From NCBI RefSeq assembly GCF_014904735.1, contig NZ_JACZCR010000018.1, positions 62,001-126,000 of the forward strand: a stretch of DNA of 64,000 nt, in the 5' to 3' direction. The first letter of the stretch is position 1; each line of letters begins with the position of its first letter. This DNA is from Microbulbifer hainanensis. GTDB taxonomy: Bacteria > Pseudomonadota > Gammaproteobacteria > Pseudomonadales > Cellvibrionaceae. The notes under the pieces were generated by a model. The model made no database searches, had not been told where the DNA came from, and was given only the letters and a program-made list of their open reading frames with translations. Positions 35,173-44,522 of the stretch are shown one piece after another. The position numbers were made by a program, and so were the translations under genes.

Positions 35173-36846
35173 ATGACCGATAAACGCCACGATCCCAGCC
35201 GCAAGATTGCCGCGCCTACCGGCACCACCCTGAACGCCAAGAGCTGGCTCACCGAAGCGCCGCTGCGCATGCTGATGAACAACCTGCATCCCGACGTCGC
35301 CGAACGCCCGGAAGACCTGGTGGTTTACGGCGGTATCGGCCGCGCCGCGCGCGACTGGGAGTGCTACGACAAGATCGTTGAAGTCCTGAAGCGCCTCGAA
35401 GAGGACGAAACGTTGTTGGTCCAGTCCGGCAAGCCCGTCGGTGTGTTCAAGACCCACGCCGACGCGCCGCGCGTACTGATCGCCAACTCCAACCTGGTCC
35501 CCCACTGGGCCAACTGGGAACACTTCAACGAGCTGGATAAAAAAGGCCTGGCCATGTACGGCCAGATGACCGCCGGCTCCTGGATCTACATCGGTTCCCA
35601 GGGCATCGTGCAGGGCACCTACGAGACCTTCGCCGCGGTAGCGCGCAAGCACTTCGACGGCGTTGCCAAGGGCAAGTGGATCCTGACCGGCGGCCTCGGC
35701 GGTATGGGCGGCGCCCAGCCCCTGGCGGCCACCATGGCCGGCTTCTGCATGATTGCAGTGGAGTGCGACGAAACCCGTATCGACTTCCGCCTGCGCACCG
35801 GTTATGTGGACAAGAAAGCCACCAGCCTCGACGAAGCGCTGGCGATGATTAACGAAGCGATGGAAAAAGGCGAAGCCGTTTCCGTCGGCCTGCTCGGCAA
35901 TGCCGCCGACGTCTTCCCGGAAATCGTCGAGCGCGGCATCCAGCCGGACGTCGTCACCGACCAGACCTCCGCCCACGACCCGTTGAACGGCTACCTGCCG
36001 AAAGGCTGGACCATGGAGCAGGCCGCCGAGATGCGCAAGGCCGACGAAGCGCTGGTGGTCAAGGAAGCGAAAAAATCCATGGCCATCCAGGTACAGGCAA
36101 TGCTGGACCTGCAGGCACACGGCGCGGCGACCCTCGACTACGGCAACAATATCCGCCAGATGGCCTTCGAGGAAGGCGTCGAGAACGCATTCGATTTCCC
36201 CGGCTTTGTGCCCGCCTACATCCGCCCGCTGTTCTGCGAGGGCATCGGCCCGTTCCGCTGGGCAGCACTGTCCGGCAACCCGGAAGATATCTACAAGACC
36301 GACGCCAAGGTTAAGGAACTGATTCCGGACAATCCCCAGCTGCACAACTGGCTGGATATGGCCCGCGAGCGCATCCAGTTCCAGGGCCTGCCGGCGCGTA
36401 TCTGCTGGGTCGGCCTGAAGGACCGCGCGCGCCTGGCGCAGGCGTTCAACGAAATGGTCGCCAACGGCGAGCTGGAAGCGCCGGTCGTGATCGGCCGCGA
36501 TCACCTCGATTCCGGCTCCGTGGCCAGCCCCAACCGCGAAACCGAATCCATGCTGGACGGCAGTGACGCAGTATCCGACTGGCCGCTGCTGAACGCGCTG
36601 CTGAACACCGCCTCCGGCGCGACCTGGGTGTCCCTGCACCACGGCGGTGGCGTCGGCATGGGCTTCTCCCAGCACTCCGGCGTGGTCATCGTCTGTGACG
36701 GCACCGAGGCCGCCGGCAAGCGCATCGGCCGCGTACTGTGGAACGACCCGGCCACCGGCGTAATGCGTCACGCGGATGCGGGTTACGACATCGCCAAGAA
36801 ATGCGCGAAGGAGCAGGGGCTGGACCTGCCGATGCTGAAGGACTAA
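35173..36846 (+). CDS. hutU: Urocanate hydratase
   Basis: 557 residues, the standard length. It converts urocanate to imidazolone-propionate with bound NAD as electrophile, the second step of histidine degradation in the cytoplasm. The NAD-binding motif is [21 protein letters not shown] and the active-site Cys is in [33 protein letters not shown] lies near the C-terminus. AGGT precedes the start. It follows hutC by 84 bases and precedes hutH, forming the plus-strand hut operon. Confidence 0.98.
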   Translation: MTDKRHDPSRKIAAPTGTTLNAKSWLTEAPLRMLMNNLHPDVAERPEDLVVYGGIGRAARDWECYDKIVEVLKRLEEDETLLVQSGKPVGVFKTHADAPRVLIANSNLVPHWANWEHFNELDKKGLAMYGQMTAGSWIYIGSQGIVQGTYETFAAVARKHFDGVAKGKWILTGGLGGMGGAQPLAATMAGFCMIAVECDETRIDFRLRTGYVDKKATSLDEALAMINEAMEKGEAVSVGLLGNAADVFPEIVERGIQPDVVTDQTSAHDPLNGYLPKGWTMEQAAEMRKADEALVVKEAKKSMAIQVQAMLDLQAHGAATLDYGNNIRQMAFEEGVENAFDFPGFVPAYIRPLFCEGIGPFRWAALSGNPEDIYKTDAKVKELIPDNPQLHNWLDMARERIQFQGLPARICWVGLKDRARLAQAFNEMVANGELEAPVVIGRDHLDSGSVASPNRETESMLDGSDAVSDWPLLNALLNTASGATWVSLHHGGGVGMGFSQHSGVVIVCDGTEAAGKRIGRVLWNDPATGVMRHADAGYDIAKKCAKEQGLDLPMLKD

Positions 36847-36880
36847 TGGAAGCCGTCCCACGACTACTGCGCGTGCGCCT

Positions 36881-36957
36881 GGCAGTATTCGGCGGTGCTC
36901 ATAATGCTCACGTACTACCAGTACGTTGCGCTTATTGCGCTCCGGCGAATACCCCCA
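36881..36957. repeat. Long hairpin-forming element between hutU and hutH
   Basis: GCAGTATTCGGCGGTGC (36883) pairs imperfectly with GCGCTCCGGCGAATAC (36936-36951). An inner stem CGTAC/GTACG (36911-36915 and 36921-36925) and CATAATGC/GCGCTTATTG add structure. It looks like a dispersed intergenic repeat and could alter hutH expression or transcript stability. Confidence 0.65.
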
Positions 36958-37028
36958 GCCACCCGCTCGCTACGTCGTGAAACGACTTCCGATCTGAACT
37001 TAAGAATTTATTTTCGGTGAATAATTTT

Positions 37029-38579
37029 ATGTACAAACTGGAAATCACCCCCGGCCAACTGAGCATGGAACAACTGCGTCGTGTTGCCCGTGAGCCAGTA
37101 CAACTGAGCCTCGCCAAAGACGCCTACCCGGCCATCGAGGCTTCCGCCAGAACCGTAGCGGAAGTACTGGAGCAGGGCCGCACCGTATACGGCATCAATA
37201 CCGGTTTCGGCCTGCTGGCCAACACCCGCATTGAAAAGAAAGACCTGGAAACCCTGCAGCGCGCCATCGTACTGAGCCACGCCGCCGGTACCGGCAACTT
37301 CATGGATGAGGCTACCGTGCGCCTGCTGATGGTGTTGAAGATCAACTCTTTGTCCCGCGGTTTTTCCGGAGTGCGCCCGCAGGTGATCGAGGCGCTGATC
37401 AAACTGGTCAATGCCGGCGTATTCCCGGCGATTCCGGAAAAGGGCTCCGTGGGCGCCTCCGGCGACCTGGCACCGCTGGCACATATGAGCGTGGTGCTGC
37501 TGGGCGAGGGCGAGTGCTTTATTGACGGCAAGCGCAAAGCAGCTGCGGAGGGCCTGAAGAGAGCCGGGCTGGAACCCATCACGCTGGCACCGAAGGAAGG
37601 CTTGGCACTGCTGAACGGCACCCAGGCTTCCACCGCCTTTGCCTTGCTGGGACTGTTCGCCGCAGAAGATCTGTTCGCCGGCGGCCTGGTCACCGGTGCA
37701 CTGACACTGGAAGCGGCCAAGGGCTCGCGCCGCCCGTTCGACGATCGCATCCACGCGGTGCGCGGCCAACAGGCCCAGCGCGACGTAGCGGGTATTTTCC
37801 GCGACCTGCTGGGTGAGAAAAGTGAAATCGGCGAGTCGCACGAAAACTGCGAAAAGGTGCAGGATCCCTATTCCCTGCGCTGCCAGCCGCAGGTCATGGG
37901 CGCCTGCCTGCAGCAGATCCGCTTCGCCTCCGAAGTACTGCTGGCGGAAGCCAACGGCGTTTCCGACAACCCGCTGGTGTTTACCGACGAACAGGATCCG
38001 GCCAACTCCGACATCATTTCCGGTGGCAACTTCCACGCGGAACCGGTGGCGATGGTGGCCGACAACCTGGCGCTGGCTCTGGCGGAAATCGGCGCGCTGT
38101 CCGAGCGCCGCATGGCCCTGCTGATCGATTCCAACCTGTCCGGCCTGCCGCCGTTCCTGGTCGACAACGGCGGGGTGAACTCCGGCTTTATGATTGCCCA
38201 GGTCACCGGCGCGGCACTGGCCAGTGAAAACAAATCCCTGGCCCACCCGGCCAGTGTGGATTCCCTGCCGACTTCCGCCAACCAGGAAGACCATGTGTCC
38301 ATGGCCACTTTCGCCGGCCGCCGCCTGCGCGATATGGCCGACAACACCTGCGGCATTCTCGCCGTGGAATTGCTGGCCGCCTGTCAGGGCCTGGACTTCC
38401 GCGCCCCGCTGAAAACCACGGAAAAACTGGAAACAGCCAAGGCCGCACTGCGCGAGCGCGTGCCGTTCTACGACAAGGACCGCTACTTCGCGCCGGACAT
38501 TGAAGAGGCCAAGCAATTGCTGGCCGGCGGTCAATACAATCACTTTGCGGCAGAACAGCTGTTACCGAGTATTGCCTGA
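37029..38579 (+). CDS. hutH: Histidine ammonia-lyase
   Basis: 516 residues from ATG 37029 ([12 protein letters not shown]), with GGTGA upstream; a GTG at 37017 is also in frame. It removes ammonia from histidine to give urocanate, the first step of the pathway. The MIO cofactor is made from Ala143-Ser144-Gly145 in [15 protein letters not shown]. Other family blocks are [40 protein letters not shown] and [17 protein letters not shown]. It ends at a strong hairpin terminator. The full set hutC, U, H, I and G is present; no hutF is seen, in line with the HutG route. Confidence 0.98.
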   Translation: MYKLEITPGQLSMEQLRRVAREPVQLSLAKDAYPAIEASARTVAEVLEQGRTVYGINTGFGLLANTRIEKKDLETLQRAIVLSHAAGTGNFMDEATVRLLMVLKINSLSRGFSGVRPQVIEALIKLVNAGVFPAIPEKGSVGASGDLAPLAHMSVVLLGEGECFIDGKRKAAAEGLKRAGLEPITLAPKEGLALLNGTQASTAFALLGLFAAEDLFAGGLVTGALTLEAAKGSRRPFDDRIHAVRGQQAQRDVAGIFRDLLGEKSEIGESHENCEKVQDPYSLRCQPQVMGACLQQIRFASEVLLAEANGVSDNPLVFTDEQDPANSDIISGGNFHAEPVAMVADNLALALAEIGALSERRMALLIDSNLSGLPPFLVDNGGVNSGFMIAQVTGAALASENKSLAHPASVDSLPTSANQEDHVSMATFAGRRLRDMADNTCGILAVELLAACQGLDFRAPLKTTEKLETAKAALRERVPFYDKDRYFAPDIEEAKQLLAGGQYNHFAAEQLLPSIA

Positions 38580-38588
38580 CCGTCCTTC

Positions 38589-38622
38589 ATCGCGGCCCCG
38601 CTTACCGGGGCCGCGATATTTC
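38589..38622 (+). terminator. Terminator after hutH
   Basis: 12-bp perfect stem ATCGCGGCCCCG/CGGGGCCGCGAT with a five-base loop, followed by ATTTCT. Confidence 0.8.
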
Positions 38623-38968
38623 TGCCCGCCCACGGCAAGCCATTCCGGCACCACGCCAGCCGCCTGCACCTGACGGGATTTAACTATCTGGATAGGCAAC
38701 GGGCCCTGCTGAACGATGGTCGCAAAAGATATTCGCACCTTAATGGCCTGAGCACGGAAAACCGCGTTTAATTCCGGCAACCATACAACCTCACTGCTTA
38801 CGGATTGAATCGCTCCGACTCTTCTTTCCTGCGTCCCCCCACACTATCGTGTTCACTTCATTGATGTGCAAATTCAGGACACCTTGAGGAATTTTGCGAG
38901 GAAATTTGCGCCAGGCCTGCTAGGCTGATTAATAGACGTTTTACCCGCCACCCGGTGCGGAGGTCTAA
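38623..38968. other. Intergenic region before the tyrosine-rich lipoprotein genes
   Basis: 346 bases. A sigma70-like pair TTGCGC and TTAATA with 17 bases between lies at about 38908-38936, consistent with a promoter for the next gene. No supported gene is seen on either strand. Confidence 0.45.
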
Positions 38969-39283
38969 ATGAAATTGCTGCCCCGGAAGCTGCTGCTTTC
39001 CAGTGCCGGCTACGCGCTGGTGTCGGCAGCATCGCTGTCCTTACCGGCCTGCACTGACACGGGCACGGTGACCGGTAGTTCGGACCATTCCAGCGCATAT
39101 CTTTATCAACGCGCCAACAGCCGCTACTACCACTGCCATCCCAACGGGGTGTGTCACAACGCCCGCGACACCAGCTACTACACGCGCGGCTACTACCGTT
39201 CGCCCCGTTCACACTATCGACCACCCAGCGCGCGACCGTATCCGTTACCGGCAGCACCGCCGCCGCGCCCACGACCGCGCTGA
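38969..39283 (+). CDS. Small tyrosine/proline-rich lipoprotein 1
   Basis: 104 residues. A signal peptide ends in a lipobox-like LSLPAC, so the mature protein would start at Cys and be lipid-anchored. The rest is low in complexity: NSRYYHCHPNGVCHNARDTSYYTRGYYRSPRSHYRPP and a Pro/Arg tail. It has two further Cys residues, unlike the two later genes. GGAGG lies seven bases before the start. It shares its layout with the next two genes on the same strand. No family or function is recognised. Confidence 0.72.
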   Translation: MKLLPRKLLLSSAGYALVSAASLSLPACTDTGTVTGSSDHSSAYLYQRANSRYYHCHPNGVCHNARDTSYYTRGYYRSPRSHYRPPSARPYPLPAAPPPRPRPR

Positions 39284-39406
39284 TGCAACTTCGGATTATT
39301 ACAATCTTTCAGATCGAGCCGACAACCAATCGACTGGCGAGCGACACAGCGGTGCCGCAGGGAATGCCGTAACCAACGGGTTTTTCCCAAATTAGGAGAT
39401 TGCGTT

Positions 39407-39769
39407 ATGAAGAGAGTCATCAAAACCGGGCTGATAGCCGTCACGGTGTGCACGGCACTGACCCTCGGTGCCTGTGCAACAGACGGCTACTACGGTGGTA
39501 GCTACTACTCCAACGGCTACTATTCTCCCTATTACTATCCGTCCAGTAGTATTTCCCTCTACTACTCATCGCCGCGCTATTATCGTTACCATCGCTATTA
39601 TGGCCGGCCCTACTACCGCGGCCACTATCGCTATCGCGGACACAACTATTACCGCGGCCACCGCTATTACAATCGCCCCGGTTATCGTCCCGGCCGCCCG
39701 AGCTATCACCGTCCCAGCGGCAGCTATCATCGCCCCTCCAGTGGCCATGTCCATGGACGCCGCCGTTAG
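39407..39769 (+). CDS. Small tyrosine/arginine/histidine-rich lipoprotein 2
   Basis: 120 residues. Signal peptide with lipobox LTLGAC. The mature part is almost entirely Tyr, Arg, His, Gly, Ser and Pro: YYGGSYYSNGYYSPYYYP, then RGHYRYRGHNYYRGHRYYNRPGYRPGRP and SYHRPSG repeats. The character is that of a sticky, disordered, strongly basic surface protein. AGGAG precedes the start. It lies between two similar genes. Function unknown; adhesion, metal or polysaccharide binding would all fit the composition, but nothing in the sequence decides. Confidence 0.78.
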   Translation: MKRVIKTGLIAVTVCTALTLGACATDGYYGGSYYSNGYYSPYYYPSSSISLYYSSPRYYRYHRYYGRPYYRGHYRYRGHNYYRGHRYYNRPGYRPGRPSYHRPSGSYHRPSSGHVHGRRR

Positions 39770-39783
39770 GCAACTCTGAGCCT

Positions 39784-39807
39784 GGGGCCGGTCCTCGCAC
39801 CGGCCCC
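39784..39807 (+). terminator. Hairpin after lipoprotein gene 2
   Basis: GGGGCCGGT/ACCGGCCCC with a six-base loop, 15 bases after the stop. There is no T run, so termination would be weak. Confidence 0.5.
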
Positions 39808-39907
39808 GGATACTGAGGCCCTGGTCGCACTCCCACCAAGTCCCGTCGCAACTGGCACCGCAGCCAGCAGGTAGGGTTACTGCGATATCGCGTCGAGCGG
39901 AAGCCAA

Positions 39908-40633
39908 ATGATGAATAGCATTTTCAGGCGAGGCGGAATGCTCGCAGTAGTTCTCACCACAATTGTTTTGGGTGCCTGCGCGAGCGGCAACTATTACTAT
40001 GCGGCCACTCCGCTCCCGGCCGGCCAGCTCTCCTCCGGGCCCTATTACTATCCATCCACAGGAAGCACGTACAACCGCGGTGGTTACGCCGAAGACGCGC
40101 TTCCCTATGTTTATCCGTCCGGCGGCAGCTACCTCTATTACTCCACTCGGGAATACTACCTGCCCTATTATTACCCCTATTACCCGAACCGCTATTACGG
40201 TCGACTCCACCGCTACCACCCCTACAAGCGCTACCGTCCTTACCGCGGTCATTACTCCTATCGCCACCATCGCCCGCAACAGGTTTACCGTAGCACCGGT
40301 CGCGCGCACCGCAGCTATCGAATAGATGGTCGAAGACTGGATGGCAACCGGCAACGGATAAACGGGGGACTTCGAGCGCACGACAACCGGCACATTGGCA
40401 GAGTGTACCGATCCGGCAGCGAGCACCGGGCGGGCAGGGTGTACCCATTGCAAGGCCAGCCGCGGGCACGCGGCAGGCAGAACATACATTCCCGCCAACG
40501 GCTGCGCGGCAGTCGCCCTCCGCAAAGTGGGCATCACCGGTACAGAGTGCAGCGCCATCCCGGAAGTTATCACCTGCGCGGCGACGGACAGGGCCGCGAG
40601 CGTGGACAGCAGCTCCAGCGCGGCCGGCGCTGA
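39908..40633 (+). CDS. Tyrosine/arginine-rich lipoprotein 3
   Basis: 241 residues. Signal peptide with lipobox IVLGAC. The N-terminal half is Tyr-rich (GNYYYAATPLPAG, YYLPYYYPYYPNRYYGRLHRYHPYKRYRPYRGHYSYRHH). The C-terminal half is Arg/Gly/Gln-rich (HRAGRVYPLQGQPRARGRQ). It is the longest of three tandem genes with the same design, which suggests duplication followed by fast divergence. No homologous named family is recognised. The late part could be mis-framed relatively easily because of its composition, but the stop at 40631 is preceded by a steady codon pattern. Confidence 0.72.
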   Translation: MMNSIFRRGGMLAVVLTTIVLGACASGNYYYAATPLPAGQLSSGPYYYPSTGSTYNRGGYAEDALPYVYPSGGSYLYYSTREYYLPYYYPYYPNRYYGRLHRYHPYKRYRPYRGHYSYRHHRPQQVYRSTGRAHRSYRIDGRRLDGNRQRINGGLRAHDNRHIGRVYRSGSEHRAGRVYPLQGQPRARGRQNIHSRQRLRGSRPPQSGHHRYRVQRHPGSYHLRGDGQGRERGQQLQRGRR

Positions 40634-40650
40634 TGCCGGAAGCGCTGCTC

Positions 40651-40663
40651 TCATACCTTGGTC
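40651..40663. promoter_or_regulatory. Candidate CrbR-type operator upstream of 3-hydroxybutyrate dehydrogenase
   Basis: TCATACCTTGGTC, identical over 13 bases to a site at 48034-48046 upstream of the TonB receptor. The core ACC-TT-GGT is an inverted repeat. It lies 116 bases upstream of the dehydrogenase start. Confidence 0.55.
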
Positions 40664-40778
40664 ATACAGACCCCCTCCCGCACCGCTGTTAAGATTTTTA
40701 CCAACTTAAGCAGGATGGCATCGGTACCCGCCGCACCGGCGGTTAGCCTATGCTCCAGACAGCCGCGGGAGTTTTTCA

Positions 40779-41567
40779 GTGCAGCGGAATAAAAATAAAC
40801 CAGTTCTAATCACCGGCTCCACCAGCGGAATCGGACTCGCTATCGCCCACACCATGGCCGGGGAAGGCTATCCGGTCATGCTGCATGGACTGGTCTCTGC
40901 CGAAGAGGGACAGAGCCTGCTGCAACAGTTTCGCGCGGACTATGGGGTGAATTGCGGTTTCAGTAACGCCGATATCGCCAGCGAAGCCGGCTGCGCACAG
41001 TTAGTTACCGAAACCCGCGAGGCGCTGGGTAATCCGGGAGTACTGGTCAATAATGCTGGCGTGCAGTACACGGCACCGGCACATGAATTCCCCGACGAGC
41101 AGTGGCAGAAAATCATCGCCATCAATCTCAGCGCCGCGTTTTATCTCTCCCGCGACCTGTTGCCGGCCATGCGCGCCGACAACTGGGGGCGCATCGTGAA
41201 TATCGCATCGGTGCACGGCCTGGTAGCCTCGGAGCACAAGGCTGCCTACTGCGCCGCGAAACACGGCCTGGTGGGCCTCACCAAGGTGCTGGCACTGGAA
41301 AATGCCAACTGCGGCGTGACCGCCAATGCCATCTGCCCCGGCTGGGTGGAGACACCGCTGATTCAGCCGCAGATTGAATCCATTGCGCAGGAACAGGAGA
41401 TCGACCTGGACGCCGCGCAGGCACAATTGATCGGCGCCAAGCAGCCGATGGTCAAGGCCACCAGCCCGGAGGCCATCGGGGCCCTGGCGCTCTACCTGTG
41501 TGGCGACTTTGCCAGCACCATCACCGGCACAACAATGCCGGTGGACGGAGGCTGGACCGCACAGTAG
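40779..41567 (+). CDS. bdhA: 3-hydroxybutyrate dehydrogenase (SDR family)
   Basis: 262 residues from GTG 40779, with GGGAG about eight bases upstream. It oxidises (R)-3-hydroxybutyrate to acetoacetate with NAD in the cytoplasm. The SDR motifs are ITGSTSGIGLAIA (NAD binding), LVNNAGVQY, and the catalytic Ser, Tyr and Lys in VNIASVHGLVASEHKAAYCAAKHGL. ICPGWVETPLIQPQIE and the insert before PMVKATSPEAIGALALYL are typical of this enzyme. It is followed 40 bases later by a LuxR-type response regulator gene on the same strand. Confidence 0.93.
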   Translation: MQRNKNKPVLITGSTSGIGLAIAHTMAGEGYPVMLHGLVSAEEGQSLLQQFRADYGVNCGFSNADIASEAGCAQLVTETREALGNPGVLVNNAGVQYTAPAHEFPDEQWQKIIAINLSAAFYLSRDLLPAMRADNWGRIVNIASVHGLVASEHKAAYCAAKHGLVGLTKVLALENANCGVTANAICPGWVETPLIQPQIESIAQEQEIDLDAAQAQLIGAKQPMVKATSPEAIGALALYLCGDFASTITGTTMPVDGGWTAQ

Positions 41568-41607
41568 TATCTTCCACACCCTATAAAAACAATGTATCGG
41601 GTGTGAC

Positions 41608-42231
41608 GTGAATTACCGATTGCTGATTGCTGATGACCATCCCCTCTACCGCGACGCGCTAGTCACCACGCTGTCGCGCCAGTTCCCGGATTGCGAGCTA
41701 TTGCAGAGTGAAGACCTGCAATCCACTCTCGCGCACCTCCGGGATACCGATATCGACCTCCTCCTGCTCGACCTGAATATGCCCGGCAGCGAGGGCTTCA
41801 ACGGCCTCGCACAGATCCGCAACGATTTTCCGGCGGTCCCGGTCGTCGTGGTCTCCGGCAGCGACAAAAATCCGGTGGTCCAGCAGGCGGCGGGCTTTGG
41901 GGCCAGCGGCTTCCTGTCGAAAACCGCCCGGCCCGATGAGATCGTCGAGTGTATCGAAAGTATTTTTGCCGGTGGGCAGTGGTTCAATCCGGAGGCAATG
42001 GCGGAAGCGGAAGAGGTATCCCTGGCCGAGCGGCTGTCGCGACTGACTACACAGCAGCTGCGTATTTTCCAGATGATCGCGCAGGGCATGCTCAACAAGC
42101 AGATCGCCTACGAACTGGACATCACCGAACCCACGGTAAAAAGTCATGTAACGGCCATTCTGCGCAAGCTGGAGCTGCGCGACCGCAAGCAGCTGATCCG
42201 CAAAGCACAGTCGCTGACCCAATTGTCCTGA
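41608..42231 (+). CDS. crbR: CrbR-like LuxR-family response regulator
   Basis: 207 residues from GTG 41608. N-terminal receiver domain with acidic pocket IADDHPLY and phosphoacceptor Asp55 in LLLLDLNMPGSEG, plus VVVSGSDKN carrying the conserved Lys. The C-terminal LuxR/NarL helix-turn-helix is LTTQQLRIFQMIAQGMLNKQIAYELDITEPTVKSHVTAILRKL. It closely fits regulators paired with SLC5-type CrbS kinases, which control acetyl-CoA synthetase and other short-chain carbon genes. The kinase gene lies at 44523-47882 on the other strand. Confidence 0.88.
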   Translation: MNYRLLIADDHPLYRDALVTTLSRQFPDCELLQSEDLQSTLAHLRDTDIDLLLLDLNMPGSEGFNGLAQIRNDFPAVPVVVVSGSDKNPVVQQAAGFGASGFLSKTARPDEIVECIESIFAGGQWFNPEAMAEAEEVSLAERLSRLTTQQLRIFQMIAQGMLNKQIAYELDITEPTVKSHVTAILRKLELRDRKQLIRKAQSLTQLS

Positions 42232-42312
42232 CCCGCACACTCTGCGACATTTCCATCTCTCATTTGCGGATGGGAGGCGGGAAGACGCCGCCATCCCAAC
42301 TCCCAATTTGAA

Positions 42313-43284
42313 TCAGCGGATACCGCGTACGTACTCGCCTACGTGGCGGTAAAACTTCGCGCAGGCTTCGGGCACCAGCTTTTCCAGATTGACGAACGCG
42401 TGAATCATATCGTCGAAATGCAGCGCCTCTACGTCGACACCTGCACCGCGCAATTTTTCCACATAGGCCAGGCCCTCGTCCCGTAGCGCGCAGAACTCCG
42501 CGGTAATCACCAATGATGCCGGCAGTTTCGCAGTGAACTCACCGTGCAGTGGTGATGCCTGCCACGGGTTTTCCGCGTTCTGGAAATAATTATCGAAGTA
42601 CCAGAGGATTTTTTCTTTCTCGAGCAGGTAACCGCTACCGTTTTCCTCGATGGACGGTTGCAGCATCGTGTAGTCGAGACTGGGGTAGATCAGCACCTGT
42701 GCGGCGATAGAACTCTCAGCGCCCTGGGCTAAGTTGTGTGGGCGGTGCTGCAGCAGCCGACTGGCGCTGGCACAGAGGGCGCCACCGCCGGAATCCCCCA
42801 TCAGGATCCAGCGGTTGTCGTGCGCTACCTGCTTTTTATCCAGCGCCGCACCGAGCCCGCGCACCACACTCATCAGGTCGTTGAGGCCGGCGGGGTAGGG
42901 GTTTTCCGGGGCGAGTCGATATTCCAGCGAGACCAGCGTGCGCCCGCAAGCTTCCGCCAGCCGCCGGCAGATCGGATCGTACACGCTGACACTGCCAGCC
43001 ATATGACCACCGCCGTGACAGTAGATGATCGCCGGGCCCGGCTCGATGTTTTCCGGCCGGTAAATCCTTACCGGAACCGCGTACTCGCCACCGTGCACCA
43101 GGGTTTCGCAGACGGCCATGTCCGGCCCCGGCTCGACGAAAGTGCGCGTCAGGTTGGCGAGACTTTCCCGCGCGGTAATCGGTGTCGGCTCGAAACCCGC
43201 CGCCTTCAACTGCGCCACCTGGGCATTGACGGCCTGCAACCACTCGGCCAGTTGCGGATTAAGCTGTCGCGCTTTCTGTGCCAT
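42313..43284 (-). CDS. Alpha/beta hydrolase, HSL-type esterase
   Basis: 323 residues, no signal peptide, so probably cytoplasmic. Oxyanion motif YCHGGGHMAGSVSVYDP, nucleophile Ser in LMGDSGGGALCAS, Asp in FCALRDEGLAYVEKL and His in DDMIHAFVNLE give a full triad of the hormone-sensitive-lipase family. It probably cleaves short acyl or hydroxyacyl esters. The start overlaps the MFS transporter gene end by 26 bases, so hydrolase and transporter are likely made together, suggesting uptake of an ester followed by hydrolysis. Confidence 0.9.
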   Translation of the reverse strand: MAQKARQLNPQLAEWLQAVNAQVAQLKAAGFEPTPITARESLANLTRTFVEPGPDMAVCETLVHGGEYAVPVRIYRPENIEPGPAIIYCHGGGHMAGSVSVYDPICRRLAEACGRTLVSLEYRLAPENPYPAGLNDLMSVVRGLGAALDKKQVAHDNRWILMGDSGGGALCASASRLLQHRPHNLAQGAESSIAAQVLIYPSLDYTMLQPSIEENGSGYLLEKEKILWYFDNYFQNAENPWQASPLHGEFTAKLPASLVITAEFCALRDEGLAYVEKLRGAGVDVEALHFDDMIHAFVNLEKLVPEACAKFYRHVGEYVRGIR

Positions 43285-44464
43285 TGTCGGCCTCCGTTAC
43301 TGTTGCTTTTCTGCCGCTTTCCGGCAATACAAATGAAACCAGGAACAGCGATGCAGAACAGGCCACGGCGAAATAGGCAGCCATCGCCGGCTGGCCACTG
43401 CTGTCGGCGAGTACGCCGGCGCCGTACATCAATGCGGTTTCAACGGTGTAGGAGATAGACCAGAACATGGCGAAGGTCACCGTAATCCGCGCTGGAGTCA
43501 TTCCCGGCAGTTCCTGCGGCAGGGTCACCAGTGCGGTCATCGGCAGGAACATAAAGAAACCGGCCAGCGCCGCTGCGGCATAGGCGATGAACGGATTGCG
43601 GCTGACCAGCATCAGCGCGGCGAAAATCACCAGTGCCAGTCCAGCGTAGCGCAGCACCGGCAGGCGCAGCGGATAGCGTTTGGTGACAACAATGCCCGCG
43701 GCAGTACCCACCATGCCCGCGGCAATCATCACTGCGGACAGGTGATTGCTGGCCACGGCAAAACCGTCAATCAGCGGGAACAGTGCAAACACGGCGATAT
43801 AGCAGAAAAGCACACCGCAATAGGCCAGCGGCAACCACCAGTTAAAGGCTTCGCGCATGCCTTCAAGCAGACCGTACTTTTCCGCCGGCCTGTTGCCACC
43901 GCCGGACAGGGAGAAATCTTCCGCGGATAGCCACCACAATACCGCCAGCGCAACCAGCATCACGCCGTAGAGCGCCACCACCGACTGCCAGTTGCCGAGC
44001 CACGCGGTCAGCGCGCCGGTAGACAGCAACGCGAGCAGATTACCGGTATTGAAGGCGGCCGCGTTGATACCGTTGATTAGCGGCCGCTCTGCGGCAGAGA
44101 AATAGTGCAGCACCACCGGGTTGAAATAGACAATCGCCAGCGCGCCGCCAAGGCCCAGCGCCAGCCGCGACAGCAGCCAGCCATTGTAGTCGCCCGCCAG
44201 GGCTCCAAGCCCGCCGACGGCGATCAAGACCATGGCGAGGGTAAAGGCGCGCTTGGCACCGAGTCGCACCAGCAGCATTGCCGCCGCCAGGTTGCCCGCG
44301 ACTTTTGCCAGGGTAATCACGTTGCTACCCCAAGTGGCATTGGCGAAGCCCTCCTCGCCAAAAGAGGACTGGATGTCCGGCGTCAGAATGGCGCCGCTGA
44401 CCCAGGAGGCAGCGAACAGTGCGTAGGCACTGAACATCAGTATTTCGAGCAGATATTTTTTCAT
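43259..44464 (-). CDS. MFS transporter
   Basis: 401 residues from ATG 44464 (MKKYLLEILMFSAYALFAASWV); an upstream ATG at 44518 is less likely. About 12 membrane helices with the MFS loop-2-like motif LVRLGAKRAFTLAMVLIAVGG and the loop-8 region VTKRYPLRLPVLRYAG. The substrate is unknown; neighbouring esterase, 3-hydroxybutyrate dehydrogenase and CrbS/CrbR genes point to a short-chain organic acid or ester. It starts 59 bases after the kinase stop on the same strand, and ACCTTGGTC (44530-44538) lies just upstream. Confidence 0.88.
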   Translation of the reverse strand: MKKYLLEILMFSAYALFAASWVSGAILTPDIQSSFGEEGFANATWGSNVITLAKVAGNLAAAMLLVRLGAKRAFTLAMVLIAVGGLGALAGDYNGWLLSRLALGLGGALAIVYFNPVVLHYFSAAERPLINGINAAAFNTGNLLALLSTGALTAWLGNWQSVVALYGVMLVALAVLWWLSAEDFSLSGGGNRPAEKYGLLEGMREAFNWWLPLAYCGVLFCYIAVFALFPLIDGFAVASNHLSAVMIAAGMVGTAAGIVVTKRYPLRLPVLRYAGLALVIFAALMLVSRNPFIAYAAAALAGFFMFLPMTALVTLPQELPGMTPARITVTFAMFWSISYTVETALMYGAGVLADSSGQPAMAAYFAVACSASLFLVSFVLPESGRKATVTEADNGTESATA

Positions 44465-44522
44465 GGTTGTCACATCTTCATCATCGCATTCCGGATAGGG
44501 TGCGCCGGGCACCCCCACCCCG

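Noticed and set aside
35095..36861. Long minus-strand open frame (588 codons) opposite hutU
   Set aside because: Mirror image of a strongly conserved gene; no ribosome-binding site or recognisable domain.
37008..38543. Long minus-strand frame opposite hutH
   Set aside because: Shadow of hutH with the same biased composition as other antisense frames here.
38562..38780. Minus-strand frame of 72 codons after hutH
   Set aside because: It runs through the hutH terminator hairpin and into hutH, and lacks a ribosome-binding site.
39566..40654. Minus-strand frame of 362 codons opposite the tyrosine-rich lipoproteins
   Set aside because: Ala/Val-rich low-complexity product arising from complementing Tyr/Arg codons; the plus-strand genes have signal peptides and lipoboxes.
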